Shown here: positions 25,101-40,185 of the stretch, one piece after another
Numbering within the stretch: position 1 is the first letter of the stretch
Layout of the letters: each line of letters starts with the position of its first letter
DNA from: Lineus longissimus
Taxonomy: Eukaryota > Nemertea > Pilidiophora > Heteronemertea > Lineidae
DNA: 64,000 bases
NCBI RefSeq assembly: GCF_910592395.1
Contig: NC_088310.1
Span: forward strand, 27,357,491 to 27,421,490
Direction: 5' to 3'
Made by a program: the position numbers and the translations under genes
Notes under the pieces: generated by a model
Seen by the model: the letters and a program-made list of their open reading frames with translations, nothing else
Told to the model about the DNA's origin: nothing
Databases searched by the model: none

Positions 25101-28100
25101 ATCTTTCTAGTCAAGGAAGCAGGAAATTGGAATTATTTGTCAGTCTGGAATCAACTTCAAAATCAATACTATTACATCCAAGTTCTTGACGGTGATTTTT
25201 CGTCGAGGTCTCCGTCAGTCCTAAAAATCGATGTACAAATTAATTTGAAATGTTTAAATCTGAGATTAGATCTACCCAATACTAAACCAATCACGAAATC
25301 ACTATCAGTGAAAAAACTATCTGTGATTAATAAACTAGCCTATATCTTGTTTCATTTTCAGTTTTTGCTGGACAACTCATAGATAGGGGAGACACCAAAT
25401 CAAAATCGTTGGGACTTACAAATGCTGTGCTTATAGAGGGGTGTACTAGTAACCAAGGTCATGTTGAATGGAAAAGGCAAATATGTCCTTAAAAGGACAT
25501 CAAGATGTCGAGTCATTAAGCAAAGCATTTAGCAGTTAATAGAATTTGTCATCAAGCATAGCAGAATTGAACTCCTAGAGTAGTCAAATTAGTGTCCCAT
25601 CAAAATGCTAATCCAGAGAGAGCCCCTGTACTAGAATAATCATTGTCTTAATGTAATTATAGACTGGTGCCAACGTCAGAACGAGTTAAACAACAAATCA
25701 ACTTCACTGACTGAAAGTTGTAAACTGCAACTTGATAAATTTTTCAACTCATTATCTAATAAAGAGGATGAAAAGCACCTGTGACCATGCAGATGACGTT
25801 CAATGCTTGACTTCGGCGGGAGCGACTACCGCGATCATTCTCCATCGAGTACCGTGGTGCAGAGGAACAGAGTAACTGGCTCTCTTAGAGGACATGGGTT
25901 TCAACTCCAAGCCACATCACTACTTATAAGAACCCTTCTAGTCGATATATTGTTATGCATTTTGTAGGTGCCATCTGATAGTTAGATAGTACCCAAGAGA
26001 GCCTTCCCACTTTGTTGACTCATTCTAACTCTGATGAATGAACTCCTGCTATATATGGTGCTAATCATACTTAACGATCAGTCCATTAGCTAGGCCACTT
26101 GATAAACATTAAAACAGCCTTACTCACAGGATCTTTCACTACGCTTACTACGTTCAAACAAATCCCACTGAGGAGTAATTAGAATACAACCATCGAGTAA
26201 TTATCTTCAAGATCTTGATGGTACTGACTCCTCAGTAAAATAAATATTGGATTAGAGATATAGATTATGATTCTATATCTTAGAAAGCTAACATGGACCA
26301 TCTAAGTGCCTTTGTCATCCAACCATAGAAGCTAACACCAGCAGAATGTGAAATCAGCAGATGAGCACATATAGTTTTTTTCAAGCTTGCTAAGGTCTTC
26401 TTTCAAGAGGTGGTTGTTGTATAGTACCCCCAGGTATATGGCACGGCTTAACCCGCTGGCCATGAGGGAATTCCTTTATGGCCCAGTGGTTGGCGTGTTG
26501 GCCCCAGAGTGGAAGTTAAGCAACGTTGAGCGCAGTCAACCTTTGGATCGGTGACCGGCGCGTATAATACATCTGGCAGACCTTCCCACACGATGCGAGC
26601 TCTGGATTTGTAGTTCGGTACTGAGACGCATGAAGCGCTAAGTAGGATCGCGGACGATCCATCTCTGTCCGAAGGGGGAATGATGTATAGTACCCCCAGG
26701 TATATGGCACGGCTTAACCCGCCGGCCATGAGGGAATTCCTTTATGGCCCAGTGGTTGGCGCGTTGGCCCCAGAGTGGAAGTTAAGCAACGTTAAGCGCG
26801 GTCAACCTTCGGATCGGTGACCGGCGCGTACAATACAGTTGTCGGCTATGTCAGATACCTCGGTTGTTGGCCAAGCCCCAGTCAACAGACTCTTGGTGAA
26901 ATGCCCCACACCGACCTGGAGATACACTCAGTCCACAGCAGCACTGCCAAGTGTCACAAGTTCTGCACTCCTTTGCACTATGCAGAATATCTCACTTCAT
27001 CTCCTAAATCTTCTACTTGTGGAGTTATATTACACCAGAGACGGTCGTTGTGAGAGAGCAAATATTGACCAGTCAACAAACTCTTGATGCGCCATTCTCA
27101 CATCACCCTATCCCCTATACCAATATGGCAATGACCTATAGCCAGCAGTTAATATACCCTCACTTAACTATGTATTCTTTGCTCTTCAAATCAAGAGAAA
27201 CCAGACTGTATGATTTCGTTCACTGCCTTCTTGTCGCTTTGGTTTTATCTTACCAGGGACTGCTCGTTCAAAGTTTGTTTAGCCTAGCTGCCATTTGAAA
27301 GGCAAAGAAGCGAGACTGTCTCTGTCTAAGGGTTGCCAACATTCGTGATTCAAACAATACACTGTCTGATCAAAGACCTCATAGGGCATTGACCTACAGA
27401 CTTGTCATCATGATAAACAATTCTCCATGGATTTTGTGCACTATTCAACACCAGTATCAGTGACATTCAATTAAAAAGTTGTCTGATTGAAGACGTCTTT
27501 GGGCAACTAAGGTTGCTCATCATGATTAAAGATTTAAAGATCATTCAATATTCCCCCAAGACTTTTTACACCCCATTCTACACCAGCTCCAGCATTTGCA
27601 CTGGGCCATTTGATAATCTGAAAAAAGTGACACAATATCTGGCGAGTGCCAACGTTGTGGAAATAAGCTGAATCATGGCACAGGAAATTAACTGAGTAAA
27701 GATTTGCGGAAGCTTTGGTGTTGGACCATTTTGACTTCTTTCACCAGTGATTTATGGACAATGGAGACAGAGGTAAAGCAAGATAACTATTTATTCCATA
27801 CTCTATCTGTCAAAGGACAGGCAAACAAAGAGAGAAAGCTGGATCATTGCTTATTCTAGGGTTTCTTTTTTCCTCCTTTTTTCATAACCAAAACCTCAAA
27901 TTGGGATTGCGGATTGGGGCATGGCAACACTGTATACAACTAAATTAAGAAACAGTGTAGGTGAGTATAAGCACAAATCTGGATTCACAATTTACATGAG
28001 CACATCAGAAGATTATATACAGATATGACATAGGGAGACAGGACAGATACTAAGTGGTTATCCGGAAGATTGCCGACCTCAAAGTTTCTGGTTTACGCAT

Positions 28101-31100
28101 TGCAGCTCATTCATGCTGTGCACCACATCTTTCAAAGTTTACTCAGTACACCCTAATGGATCTATCGGCCAAATCTGCAGTCTTGAACAGCAAACAATAT
28201 CCCAAGACAGTTAATGGGTGCAATTTATTACGAAGACCACGACCAGGAGAAGAAAATGTGAGCGGCAGGATCTCATGCTTGTTACTAAGTATTGGAGTTG
28301 GCAGTAACGAAAGTGTAGAAGCAAAGCTGATAGAATATTGACAGTGGACCATGCGAAGTTAGCCTCAAAGTAGCTTCTAGAGGCCCCATAGTTTGCAGGA
28401 AAGCATTGGGATGCAATTCACAGGTTTTTCAGAAGTGTTTATGCTCCCATGACCAAAGCTAGCATCAGTTGTACGGCCCAACTTACATGTTCTGTGGTCT
28501 AAATGGGCATGATGGAAAAACAACTTTAAAGTACAGAAAATGGGTGATGTAATATGTGACATGTTGTGGATAATGAAGAAGAGTATTTTGAAGAACAGAA
28601 AGGGTGTGAATTCGAGAAATGTAATTGAGAAATTAAGATGTGTACCAACAAACAGCTGAAGTCTATTTAGTGTTGTAAAAAACAAATGGAAGAAATTGGA
28701 AGATACATACTTTTTCCTTTAAATGTAGATGATAGTACAGATGTACATGTAGATAAGCTGGTGAACTTGAGAGGCTGGTCGCTTAAAGTTTTTAAATTGC
28801 TTAGGGTATTTAGGAAGCCGTTCTAAATATTGATTAAAGGACAGTGGTTCTCTTCAAATTTTCTCATGTTACAAAGGTAAATTGCACATTTTCTTTAATT
28901 GCTTCAACTGGCCTGTAACTAGTAAATTCTGTATGAGCACGTGTAAGACTTGTTTTTTACCAACCTTATGACTCAATACTTACATAAAAGTTTTCAAATC
29001 CAAATATATCTAGCACCCCAATGAATCGCTCAGCATCCTTGCCAGGATTCGTGCAGTTGTTGATGTGGTCGATGAGCCATGTGAATATGCGCGAATACAG
29101 TGCCTTCGCCATCGCATGTCGATTATCACGAGCCTGGATATGGAATGATAAAGAGGTTTGTCAATACAAGTGTAATAACAAGAATTTCAACAATATGAAA
29201 ATTTAGAACAGTTGCCACTCCACACTTCTTCTTCTACAAGGGGGTTCTCTAGTCTAAGGTTCCCTAATCAGCTAAGGTTCTGAGGCCTAGAGGTTGGTTA
29301 GGATAAGAGGTCCTAGTGAGCCTACTCCTATTCTACTAGGTTCAACCAGGATATTTCATTTAACTGTTAATTTGAGAGCATATTTGGCAAACTAATTGTG
29401 AGCCTCAGCTTAACATTGGCACTTTTGTTTCTTTGTCTAAGGTTCTAGTATCTGTAGTCTAAGGGGCTGGTTAAGGGAGATGGTCCTAACTATCATATTC
29501 CTATCCTATTAGGTTAAGCCTGGATATTTCATCAACTTAGTTTCTGTGGCCGAAGGGGTTGGTAAAGGGAGGAGGCCCTAACAATGTTTGGAACCTATTC
29601 CTATTCTACTAAGTTCAACCTGGACATTTCATTTAACTTCATTCAACAGTATATTTACCCTTGGCACCCAAGCTTGTTAGTGTTTAACTATAGTTTAACA
29701 ATGGCACGGTTTTGTTTGTGATTCTCAGCCATGAATTGCTGGTGACCTTGGAAATGGTTGCAGCTAGCTTTGATCAAAGCAGCAGTACATTTCTTTGGAT
29801 TCAATTGTCAGATCCAATTTTAGGCCTTCTGACTCTGAGGAGCATGTGTGGGCTAGAGCTACAATGCCACTATAGGCCGGAGGTTTGTATACATGGCCAT
29901 TTTCTCGTACCCAGCCACATGGGCCACATGGGCAGTCATCTTGGAGACTTGATCTCACTATTTCATTACAGAGAATGCAATTTATTATGCCACGAGCATG
30001 AGACAGGCTCCGGATAACAAAAGCAGACATAACAGTTGATTTTGCCTCAGTGTTCCAGCTAGTGCTAATTGGTGTAGCACAGCCATACACACCATGGCCT
30101 AAGCATCAGACAAGATAAATATCAAGGCTCACCTTAATTAACCACAGTAGATGTTTTTGTTGCTTTTTTTAAAGCTCGGTCACAACACCCGAATCCACAA
30201 TATCCCCCGAACTTTTACTTGAATGGGTCGCCATAAATCGAAAATAGCCTTCCCGGCATCGATTTTCATGATATTTGATATATAGCTCCAACGAAATTTG
30301 GTCACCGCTGCTCGTTTTTAATTTTGGCTGAGTGCTATATGAACCATGTGTAGGTTATTGCTCAGATCTATGTAAATCTGAAGACTCAGATTAAGTATGT
30401 GGATTGACTTTAGTTGTGGCACTGTGCTATTGGGTGAGATATCACATGAAATCTCTAAACATGCCTCAGTGTTGAAACTTAGTATATTTAGGTTCAGTGT
30501 TCCACAAATGTATCTTCTTATGAGGCACACCTCAGGAGGGGCATACTGTGTGGTTGTTGTATAGGCCTACTGTGTTTCGCAATTATATCAAAAGAAGGGT
30601 CATCTTACAGATTTATGAATAATAAGGACAGAAAGAGAAAGATTCCTTCTACAAATTGTCCACAATCCAATATTCAATGTGTCATCCCATCAAAGAGATT
30701 TGCGGGGGGGGGGGGCAAAACTTTGGGTGAAAGCTCTTTATATTTAGTCATAAAGAAGACCTATGGATTCTCTGGATCTCCTCAAAATCAGTCAAAAAAA
30801 ATACTGATCTTCAGGAGCAACTTTGAAATTTTGCTAATCTGTTCAAAATCAGTAAAAAAAATTACTGAATTTGTCGAATGGCCCACAATTTTGGGAACAA
30901 CTGCTTTGAAAGTTTGGTGAAGTAAGTGACTGAAAATTATTAATTTAGATGTTTTAGGAAGATCATGGTTAAAAACATTTAGTGTCTTCTGAATATCAGT
31001 TATTCACTGAGAATTACTGACTTTCAGGAGAAAATTTAAAGCCTCCCTATTTATCGAATTACCTAAACTATAAAGAAAGTTTTAATGAAAGCACAGTGTG

Positions 31101-34100
31101 GATCTGACGTGAGTGAATATATCGTTTCAATCAATCTGAAACAATTTATTTGTTTGAAATGAAGGATTTTAGTTGTCTTTTTGGTAAATTCAGGTGTGAT
31201 TTTAGAAAGTAAAAAACATTTGATTTTTGTGATAATCTATGATTTGCACGTGGACACATTTTGTACGTAAACAAATGCTTTTTTGGAAATTGTGCTTTTC
31301 TTACTTCAGCATTCAAAAAATGAACAAATGCAAAAATTCCACATTGCTGAAAAAAAGATGCTTCAACACAGCAGAAATAGTTCCAACCCTGTTGTTGCCA
31401 TCAGATATGGGCTGAAAACCCACCTGATTGGACGATCTTTCAGACATATATACATATAAGAGCATACAATACAGAGTAGAGATTTACAGTAGAGAATTTT
31501 AAATTCATTCATTAATTCAAGCTTACTTTCTTACAGATTCTTATGACTTGTTTATTTCATTCATTAATTCAAGCTTACTTTCATAAAGGTTCTTATGACT
31601 TGTTAATTTCATTCAATAATTCAAGCTTACTTTCATAAAGGTTCTTATGACTTGTTAATTTTCATTAATTCAAGCTTATTTTCATACAGGTTAAATCTAA
31701 TCTCTCTCACTTACCTCATGGACTTTGAGAGGAATATCAGTGGCCGAACCTTTCACTACCAGCTGCCTTGTGATCGCCAACTTGTCCAACTCTGGCATGG
31801 ACACACCCAGCAAGCGGGAAATCCTACTCATTGTCTTGCGATCTTTTTGGGTCAACTGACACTTCTCACCATCAACATCTTCAAATGTCAAGTTCCCGAT
31901 CCACAAAATGGCTGAGAGTGTACTGAATAATCCGTTTGTCATTCGTTCTGACACATTGAGCATATTTAAGGCAAGGCGGAGTTCGTCAAATCTCTGGGCA
32001 TCATTGACGCCATCTAATGACACACAACCAGACTGATTTAGGTAAGTATAGACACCAAGATCACCAATCATGAACTGGCTAGCTAGGTCTTTGTTCACTT
32101 GAGCACCAGCGACCAGATAATAGAAGATGTGGTAGTTCCGCTCATTGACGGATTGGAAGGAAAGTCTTGATTGTTCCAAGAGGTAGTCTTGCACAACACA
32201 TCCGCTAATATGATTTGATTTGTCAAAACACACTTGCACGAACTTGCCAAACCGGCTGGAGTTGTCATTGCGTACAGTCTTGGCATTACCTAGAAAGTGC
32301 AGAGAGAGAAGAGTTAACTACTTTTCAAGAATGGCCCCAGGCAAAGACAGTACCTATCGTATTTAATTGGAATGTGTGTGTGACTGTGTAAATGGTATGT
32401 GTAACAAGGCCCCGTGGAGGATTGCCTCAACGGTTTTACCTGACTACGATGAGTTTTCCCCGTTGGCTGTAACGCATTTCTCATTAGGTGGAGAAGCCAA
32501 AGTCAACTTCATTAAATTTAACTATTCGTCATGTTTATCAACCATCGCTTCAGTAATTATGAATAAACAGCCGAGAATTAATGATTAAACTCCAACTCCA
32601 AACTGTATATTATGGTTATCACACACACACAAGCCCCACAGCAGCTGAGCAGCCTTATTTTCTTATTAGGAGAGCTGAGTTTATGACTATTGATGACTAA
32701 AGCTAATGAAAATGATTTCAAGTTGCTATGCTGGTTGAATGATGTTGAACACTAAAAGCAAAAACTGTTAAGCCGCATTCAATGTTGTACAAAGGCTGTG
32801 ATGGTTTCTATCAATAGGCCAACCTACCCATTAGGGCATTTCATAAATAGCCTCATGCACCCATCTACTCATCCCGTATTCTATCCCATTCTATCCCAGC
32901 ATCTATTTATCTCATATCGCTACAAACTGCTCAATCCATGGAAAACCCTTCAGAGCATCAATCATAAACTCTTCTTCCCAACACTAATTTGCCAAATCAG
33001 AGAAAATTACGGCATCTAAATTTCCTTCAAAAGTTTTGATTTCCCCCAAAAATAGTCATTTTATTAATCTGCAAGTCATTTGAATGATGATTTCTCTGGT
33101 GTAATCACTCCACTCTCACCATTAGTTTCATCCCCCTGGCTAATTTAATAGATTGTTCAACATGCAACCATTACTCGTACAATATCAATTTAGTGCTCCA
33201 TATTTTAGAACTAATGAAGATTAGGAACCATGATAGTTAACCCACTTAGCCAATAACATGTCTCTTTTAAACCCAGAACATGTTTTATTGTCTCAAGTCA
33301 AGAGTACTGCTTTTAGTTCAGGGTCTTAAATCCCATTCATTTAGAACTTACAGACAGTCTTGCAAAGGCTGGAAGAGGGAATGATCTCAGCATCTGCTAC
33401 CAAGAAGTCGAGACCACACCAGCCTTTAAGGACAATGGATGAAAAGACCAAAGCAGATATGATGAAAGGACTCCTCACACTGCTAGACTGAGCAGCCCTA
33501 GGGTAGACTTCTAGCCATCTGGAACCTGTATCTAGCACTAGCTACTTGGTGATCAGGATTAAATAGACAGATGATGACAGACAAGGGCATCACCAGTAGA
33601 TGTACAGAACTGATGGGATAAACCAAACCAGTATATGGTGTCATCAGCCTCAAGTGTGACTAACAAGCGCTCAGACAGAACCACATTCCCAAGGGGCAAT
33701 ATAGTCTGTACTCACTGACTGCCATCACTGTTAAGTAAATGAGATGTGAGCCTGTGTTTCAGAGCCATAAGTGGCCCAGTTAATCACCATCACCATCGAT
33801 ATCCCTGGTCATTCCACTGATGCTCACAATATGCAAGTCAACGATTTGACAAAATAGGCAGAAAATGTCATCTTTATAATCATACAGGAAGCAACCAAAC
33901 CGATGCCTATAGCCTGCTAATGCTAAAGCTTGCCATGTATCAATTAGCCTCAGGTTCTCCAGTGACCTCCATCATCCTACCTAAATCTTCAGCATCAAAA
34001 TGCCTGCCAACTGATTGCTGTTATATTGATGAGATACTGGAGCATTCAATGTCAGACTTTGTCTCTCTCTGAACATACATCAAAAGAAATTGGCAACCTA

Positions 34101-37100
34101 AAGGGTTAACTACCTGTTATGAAGTACTAAATGAAACGATGAATTAGATGGGTACATCTTCCATTTCAAGTTAGGAAATATCAATCTGTATTGATAAACT
34201 GATTATTTCCATCCAATTTATCATAGAACCCATCTCTCTAAATGGTCCTAATATGCCAACATCGCTCCTGTCAGTCCTAAGTGACCACATATGAGAATGT
34301 GGAGGTCGTATAATGTAATAGTGTCATCCAATGAATAAAGATATGTCATAAGGACAACGAATGGCTTCATAAACGCAATATAACACATCATGCCATCAGC
34401 AATAACAGTGCTGTCAGTGGATGAATATTGGAATAATGTATTGGTGGTTACAGGTGGCCGCAAGGTGTGTAAGTGAAGATATCAATAGTTCCTGTTTTTT
34501 CATCAATTGTCACCTAGATGGTGTAAGGGCAGTTCAAGCTTGTTACCAAGCATTGGCATATCACTTTTGACTCAGGTTTGTTGTAACTAAGACATTATCT
34601 CATATTTCCTTCATCAGAATCATCCTGAACAGTGGTCAAACAAGTGCAAAGGATTTGCACAACAAGTAAGGTAATTTACTGGCCCAGACATCCCTTGCAA
34701 GTGCAGGCAGCACAGCTGGTATTAAGTTTCTAGTTACTAGCTGCGCTAATGGGCGGATCGAAGCATATTAAGAATCGGTATCCATCGAGACATTTAGAAA
34801 TAGAAATAGAAAGTGCTTCCTCATTGACCACTCCATCAGACTGCCCTAACAGCTTTCTTAATTTAACTGATCCATACATCTCCTGTTACTGTGGTAGGAG
34901 TGTTATTGTCCTAAACACATTTAGCCAATCAATATCATTAACCTAAGCAGATCGCAACTGCATTATACGAATTGTTGCTCGAAGGCATGGTGCTAAGATA
35001 TCCACTGAATTCCTATTGATATCAATATGGCAATGGAAGCCAATTCCAACTGATGCAGAAACAGACATTACTTTGACTTCAATACTTTTGATGCCCAAAG
35101 GTGCTGTACAACTGGATCCATTTCAAACAGTAATCACAGCATTTTTCTAGAATACCAGAGAGTCCACACAGTTGTCATTAAAACATCTTCAATACCAGTC
35201 AAGTGAGAAAATTGCACTTGCTGTATCAATACCACAAGTACTCCATGACCGCTAAAGCATCAGAAGCATTGGAAGCATTTCAAAAACCACTTAAATGTCT
35301 GCTTCAGCTGAAGATGTTAAGACACCATTCCATGTGAACACTCCTCAGTGTCTAAGACAGTAGATGGCTGTATTACTTTCCATTAAAAACTACTGACTGT
35401 GAGAGATTGAACAATGTGATAAAAGCAATGTCAGACTTGAAACCACTCGGTGTCAGAGAGAAAATTTAGAAGATTTCTTGACATTGAGAGAACATGAAGA
35501 GGTAGATGCTACTGATACCAAGGACACCATCAAAAACGTCTGTGAAAACCCAACTGAAGTTTCCCCGATAGTTTCACCAGTTTCCCCTCACAGTTTCACG
35601 TTGGATCTAAGCGAGAGGTCAGACAGTTGAATAATGGCAAAAATCCTGTCTTTCCAGAGAGGTCATCTGACTTTCTTGGTACCAAAGGACACTGTGTCTC
35701 AAACTTGATTCCCCCAACTCGATCGAGCGAGGTTTTCTTACCAAAAGCTTCCAAGATTGTATTAGCCTCAAGAATCTGTTGTTCAATCCATGTTGATACA
35801 TCGTAGGTGATAGAACAAAGGTACTGCAGAATGAATTTGGTGCTTTCCGTCTGAAAGAGAATGGGAAAAGGAATGTGTGCAGGTCAACTGCCGTGATTAT
35901 ACAGTGGAACCCCGGTAACACGACCACTCATGGGCCCGAGGTTGAATGGTACCGTTACCGAGGTGGTCGCCGGGGTGGATTTAGAAGTTTTTTCATCCTT
36001 CAGATTTTAATTTCTGTTAATAAGTTCAAAATTCTGAAAAATTTTTCAAAGCCAAAAAATGTTTGGGGCTGATGATGGTTCTTCATTTTGAGCGGAAAAA
36101 AAAAAAAAAAATTTTTTTTCATCCTTCAGAGTTTTCACAAGTTCAAAATTCAATAGAATGCTCCTATGGTTATGACACACTCTAACATTGAAGTCACTGC
36201 CAAACAGAGAAGAACACCAAGTGTCCATAGTTTGGCTAAGGATCAAAGGACCATTTGAATGCAAGACATACCTTGCCGGCTCCACTCTCACCACTAATGA
36301 TGACAGACTGGTTCTTCTTATCCTTCATCAGATTGGCATACGTAGATTCGGCAATGGCGTAGATGTGTGGAGGTAACTGACCAAGCTTCTTCCCGTGATA
36401 GCGAAATACCGTGTCCTGTAACAGGAGAGCAATAGGAAATAAATGGAATTACATGTAATTTGTAGAATGGGCCAGGGTCAATTAAATGACGAAGGCCCAG
36501 GACCACCATTTTAGGTCATCTAATCCCACGATATCTGTATTTAATTATCTTTACCCAGGCAACAAATTTACTTCTTCAACCAGCAGGATCAACCTCATCT
36601 GTCTGCGTAATAATCCCTTTATTCCATGCCTTGTCGGGCAAGAAGATATTGGTGTATATCTGATCCTGATCGAGTCTTCAAGCAATTGGCAGCAGACTGA
36701 CAAGCAGTCTCTCAAGGGATTTCATATGCTGGCAAGGATGTCTTATATGAAGACTGACAGTAGACACAGCAGCCAACATAATGGAGACACAATTACATAA
36801 ACAGCTGAAGCGATGAATATCAAGATATTTTCCCTGATTTCAGAGAATTTTTATCAAGGACGAAATAAGGTTAGTACTGATTAGTACCATGAGCATGCTC
36901 CTGATTAATAAATTTTAACTCAACACACTAATCCGATTTGGTCCAACATCATGACTGGAATCAAGCGCTATGTGGCTGGTTGCCATCACACCAAGGATGG
37001 CCAGATATATCTATTAATCCTTTAACTTGATGGGCTCGTCTTGGATGACTTAATTGTCAGCAGCAGATCATCATGTTCATTTCATTCAGATGGCACTGGT

Positions 37101-40100
37101 ACTGGCATTGGTGCCAGCAGTCAGATGGGTCCTTGGAAACTATGCTTTTAGCCATCATAACAAGGATGGACAGACAGTTCTATTATCTCCTAACTAGACA
37201 GGGTCATCTTGGTAAACCCTGTCAGTGGCAGGTCATCATATGCATTCCATTCCATCAGCTTCCTCGAATACCAGCTTCAAATAGCGCTTGGTGGTGATAT
37301 GCCTCAGGCTAGGACTGAGAATAATGGTCATTTTTTCGCTGGTTGCAGAATATCAAGTGCAATGTTCAGCAATATTTGATAGGTGTACGTAAATATGTTA
37401 AGTTGAAGGAAAGTGTTTCTGAATGGGCGCCTGGCAAAACAACTCAGTCACATTGTTATTGTGTAGGTTGTTTTGCCAGGGATCCCAAGATGTCAATCTA
37501 GTCAACCGAAAGAGTTTGTTTAAACACAGATTTCTTTATCAACACAATGCCAAACAACCACCACAGAACAAATTGGTACTGATCATCGCCATAGCATAGG
37601 TCGTCTTTGGATATAAAAGCAAAGGTTTAATGACAGCGACCTGACATAATTTCCCTCTGACCACCACATCAAGACTGACAAAAAAGTTGATCTGCAAGCA
37701 ATATCAAAGAAGACATGCATGATGACATGCGGTCACAGCAGATGAATTTCCCATAGATTTGCATGCAGGAACCCAGCGAGTTTATTAGTTTGATACCAGA
37801 AAGCTTTATGGTCAAAGGCTAGATGGACTGGCTTGACAATTCAGCTAGTTATTACGTTTAAACTTGCACAAAGGAATGATTATCAACATAATTGGTTCAA
37901 CTGACTCTGAAAACCCTCGTGACTTACTATCATGGATCATCTTTGAACATGAGAGCTAAGGTTAAATGACCTGACAACCTGACATGATTTTCCTGTGGTC
38001 AGCAAATCGAGACTGACTAACAAATCTAATTGATTTGCAAGCGAGATGACAGAAGGCATCAAGACATGCGATTAGAAAAGCACTGGGATTGATGGCAAGT
38101 TTCCTGCAGGAAGCTGGGATGTCCAGTCACTGGGCACCATGCTTGGCATAATTGTCAGTTGGGTTAGGTTCATGATCTAATGGGACACATCATGGCCATT
38201 GCAGTTCTACAAGGAATCAGCTACTAATCAGCCTCTTGTCAGAATTACAAGCAACAAGGGAGCATGATCAGCAAAGTAATGGTGAGATGACGGAAGACAT
38301 TATGACCTGCAGTCAGAGCAGTATTAGGAGTATTGGGCTGTCGTGTCTCCTAAAACCTTGACTGCAGCCTTGGTTTTGGCCTACAATTGTGATAGCTCCA
38401 CCTATCGGTGTACCAATACCTTAACTTCTGGATCATTTAGGTTGATCTAAGCTCTCAACACAACATTCGCTGACAAATCTGAGTGTACTCAGTGTTGTTG
38501 TATAGTATCCCAAGGTATATGGCACGGCTTAACCCGCCGGCCATGAGGGAATTCCTTTATGGCCCAGTGGTTGGCGCGTTGGCCCCAGAGTGGAAGTTAA
38601 GCAACGTTGAGCGCGGTCAACCTTTGGATCGGTGACCGGCGCGTACAATACATTTGGCAGACCTTCCCACGCGATGCGAGCTCTGGATTTGTAGTTCGGT
38701 ACTGAGACGCATGAAGCGCTATAAAGTTGGATTGCGGACGATCCATCTCTGTCCGAAGGGGGGAATGATGTATAGTACCCCCAGGTATATGGCACGGCTT
38801 AACCCGCCGGCCATGAGGGAATTCCTTTATGGCCCAGTGGTTGGCGTGTTGGCCCCAGAGTGGAAGTTAAGCAACATTGAGCGCAGTCAACCTTTGGATC
38901 GGTGACCGGCGCGTACAATACAGTTGTCACCCTAGGAATAAGCACTTGATAAACCAGTGATACAGCAGCCACCCAGTACAATCTGACACACCACCTTATT
39001 GTTCCACATATGAAATGTTAGGGTAAATTGACAGCTAGCGTAATATAATCAATTTAATATTCATACACCTTCCCAGGAGAGGAAAGATTACAATCAAGTG
39101 TCTTCTTGGATGTGTGAAAGCCGTGACTAGAATAAGAGTGTCCGATGTTGTCTACTGCAAGCAGACAGGAATCAATGACAGCAATTTTGGACTGCAACAG
39201 ACAGAAGGATCCTTCCAATGACTAATCATCTGTCTATGTATTCAGTTCTTGGTATGACCCAGTGATTTTGTCTTTCAGATGTTTGGAAAGCGCTTTAGTG
39301 GTTGTGTGGGATTTAGCACATTTCAAAACTTCGCTCTGCTACCATATTACAGAACACAGGATTTTAGACAAGGTGACAGCTTGTCAGAATAAAACTTGCC
39401 CAACACCTGGCTCCAACATTGCAAAAAGCAGCAGACATGAAAATCAACACCTCTACATCAACAAGTTGTGCTTAGAATTTGAATTAGGTTGTGACATTTC
39501 AATCATTCAACCGATCTGACTGGTCTGAATACATCTCCTTAAAACCTAATGCTCTCTTGAGACCTATTGATATTCAGGTCCATATTCGGTTGGCTGGGTC
39601 ACACGGGTGCTAAAACTGTCAAGTCGTCACTTAGGTTTATCAGAGTCTGATAAAATAAACTTCAGAACACTCATTTACATGTTCAATCTGTTTTTAAGTT
39701 GATTTAATGGGTTTGAGAGTGCCGACTTGAACATTAAGATATGAGTTTGATCAGGTTTAAGATAATTTGACGACCAGGTGGATGATTGGATGAAAGAGGT
39801 GAAGAGGTGTGTGAGATAGATGTTGGGCGTCGGGTTCACTTAGTAGTCAGAGAGGGGCACCGATGTCCTCAGGGGCAATGTTCACTGGGCACTGATGTCC
39901 TCAGTTGCCGGTAGTTGTACTGGTTGTGACAATGCCACATCAGTGTTATATGCTTTACATCCATTGTCAGTATTGGAAGAATGTGGAATCCCTGGTGGTG
40001 GACAGGCACATTAGGAGGCACCACTTTCATGGAGACAAAAGAGACCCTTTAAGAACATGTGAATTCACTTTAAAACCTTTGGGCAGAGGCATAGTTAGCT

Positions 40101-40148
40101 CACCTCTTAGCAGAGGTGAGCTTATCCCATACCGTGGCGTCCGTCGTC

Positions 40149-40185
<37 letters not shown>

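Larger units (their letters stand above)
24597..28983. other. intron between myosin exons 5 and 6
   Basis: A 4.4-kb intron containing the MITE-like copy, a tRNA-like SINE and the first dimeric 5S-like element, listed separately. The remainder, including 27.0-28.9 kb, shows only short chance frames. Confidence 0.85.
29134..31714. other. intron between myosin exons 4 and 5
   Basis: A 2.6-kb intron. It holds the degenerate array near its 3' end and the 52-bp minisatellite near its 5' end. It also has a run of 12 G at 30704-30715. Nothing else is recognised. Confidence 0.85.

Noticed and set aside
26448-26729. 93-codon minus-strand frame, with a near copy at 38529
   Set aside because: It is a frame across the 5S-like repeat and is repeated only because the repeat is; the non-coding explanation is better.
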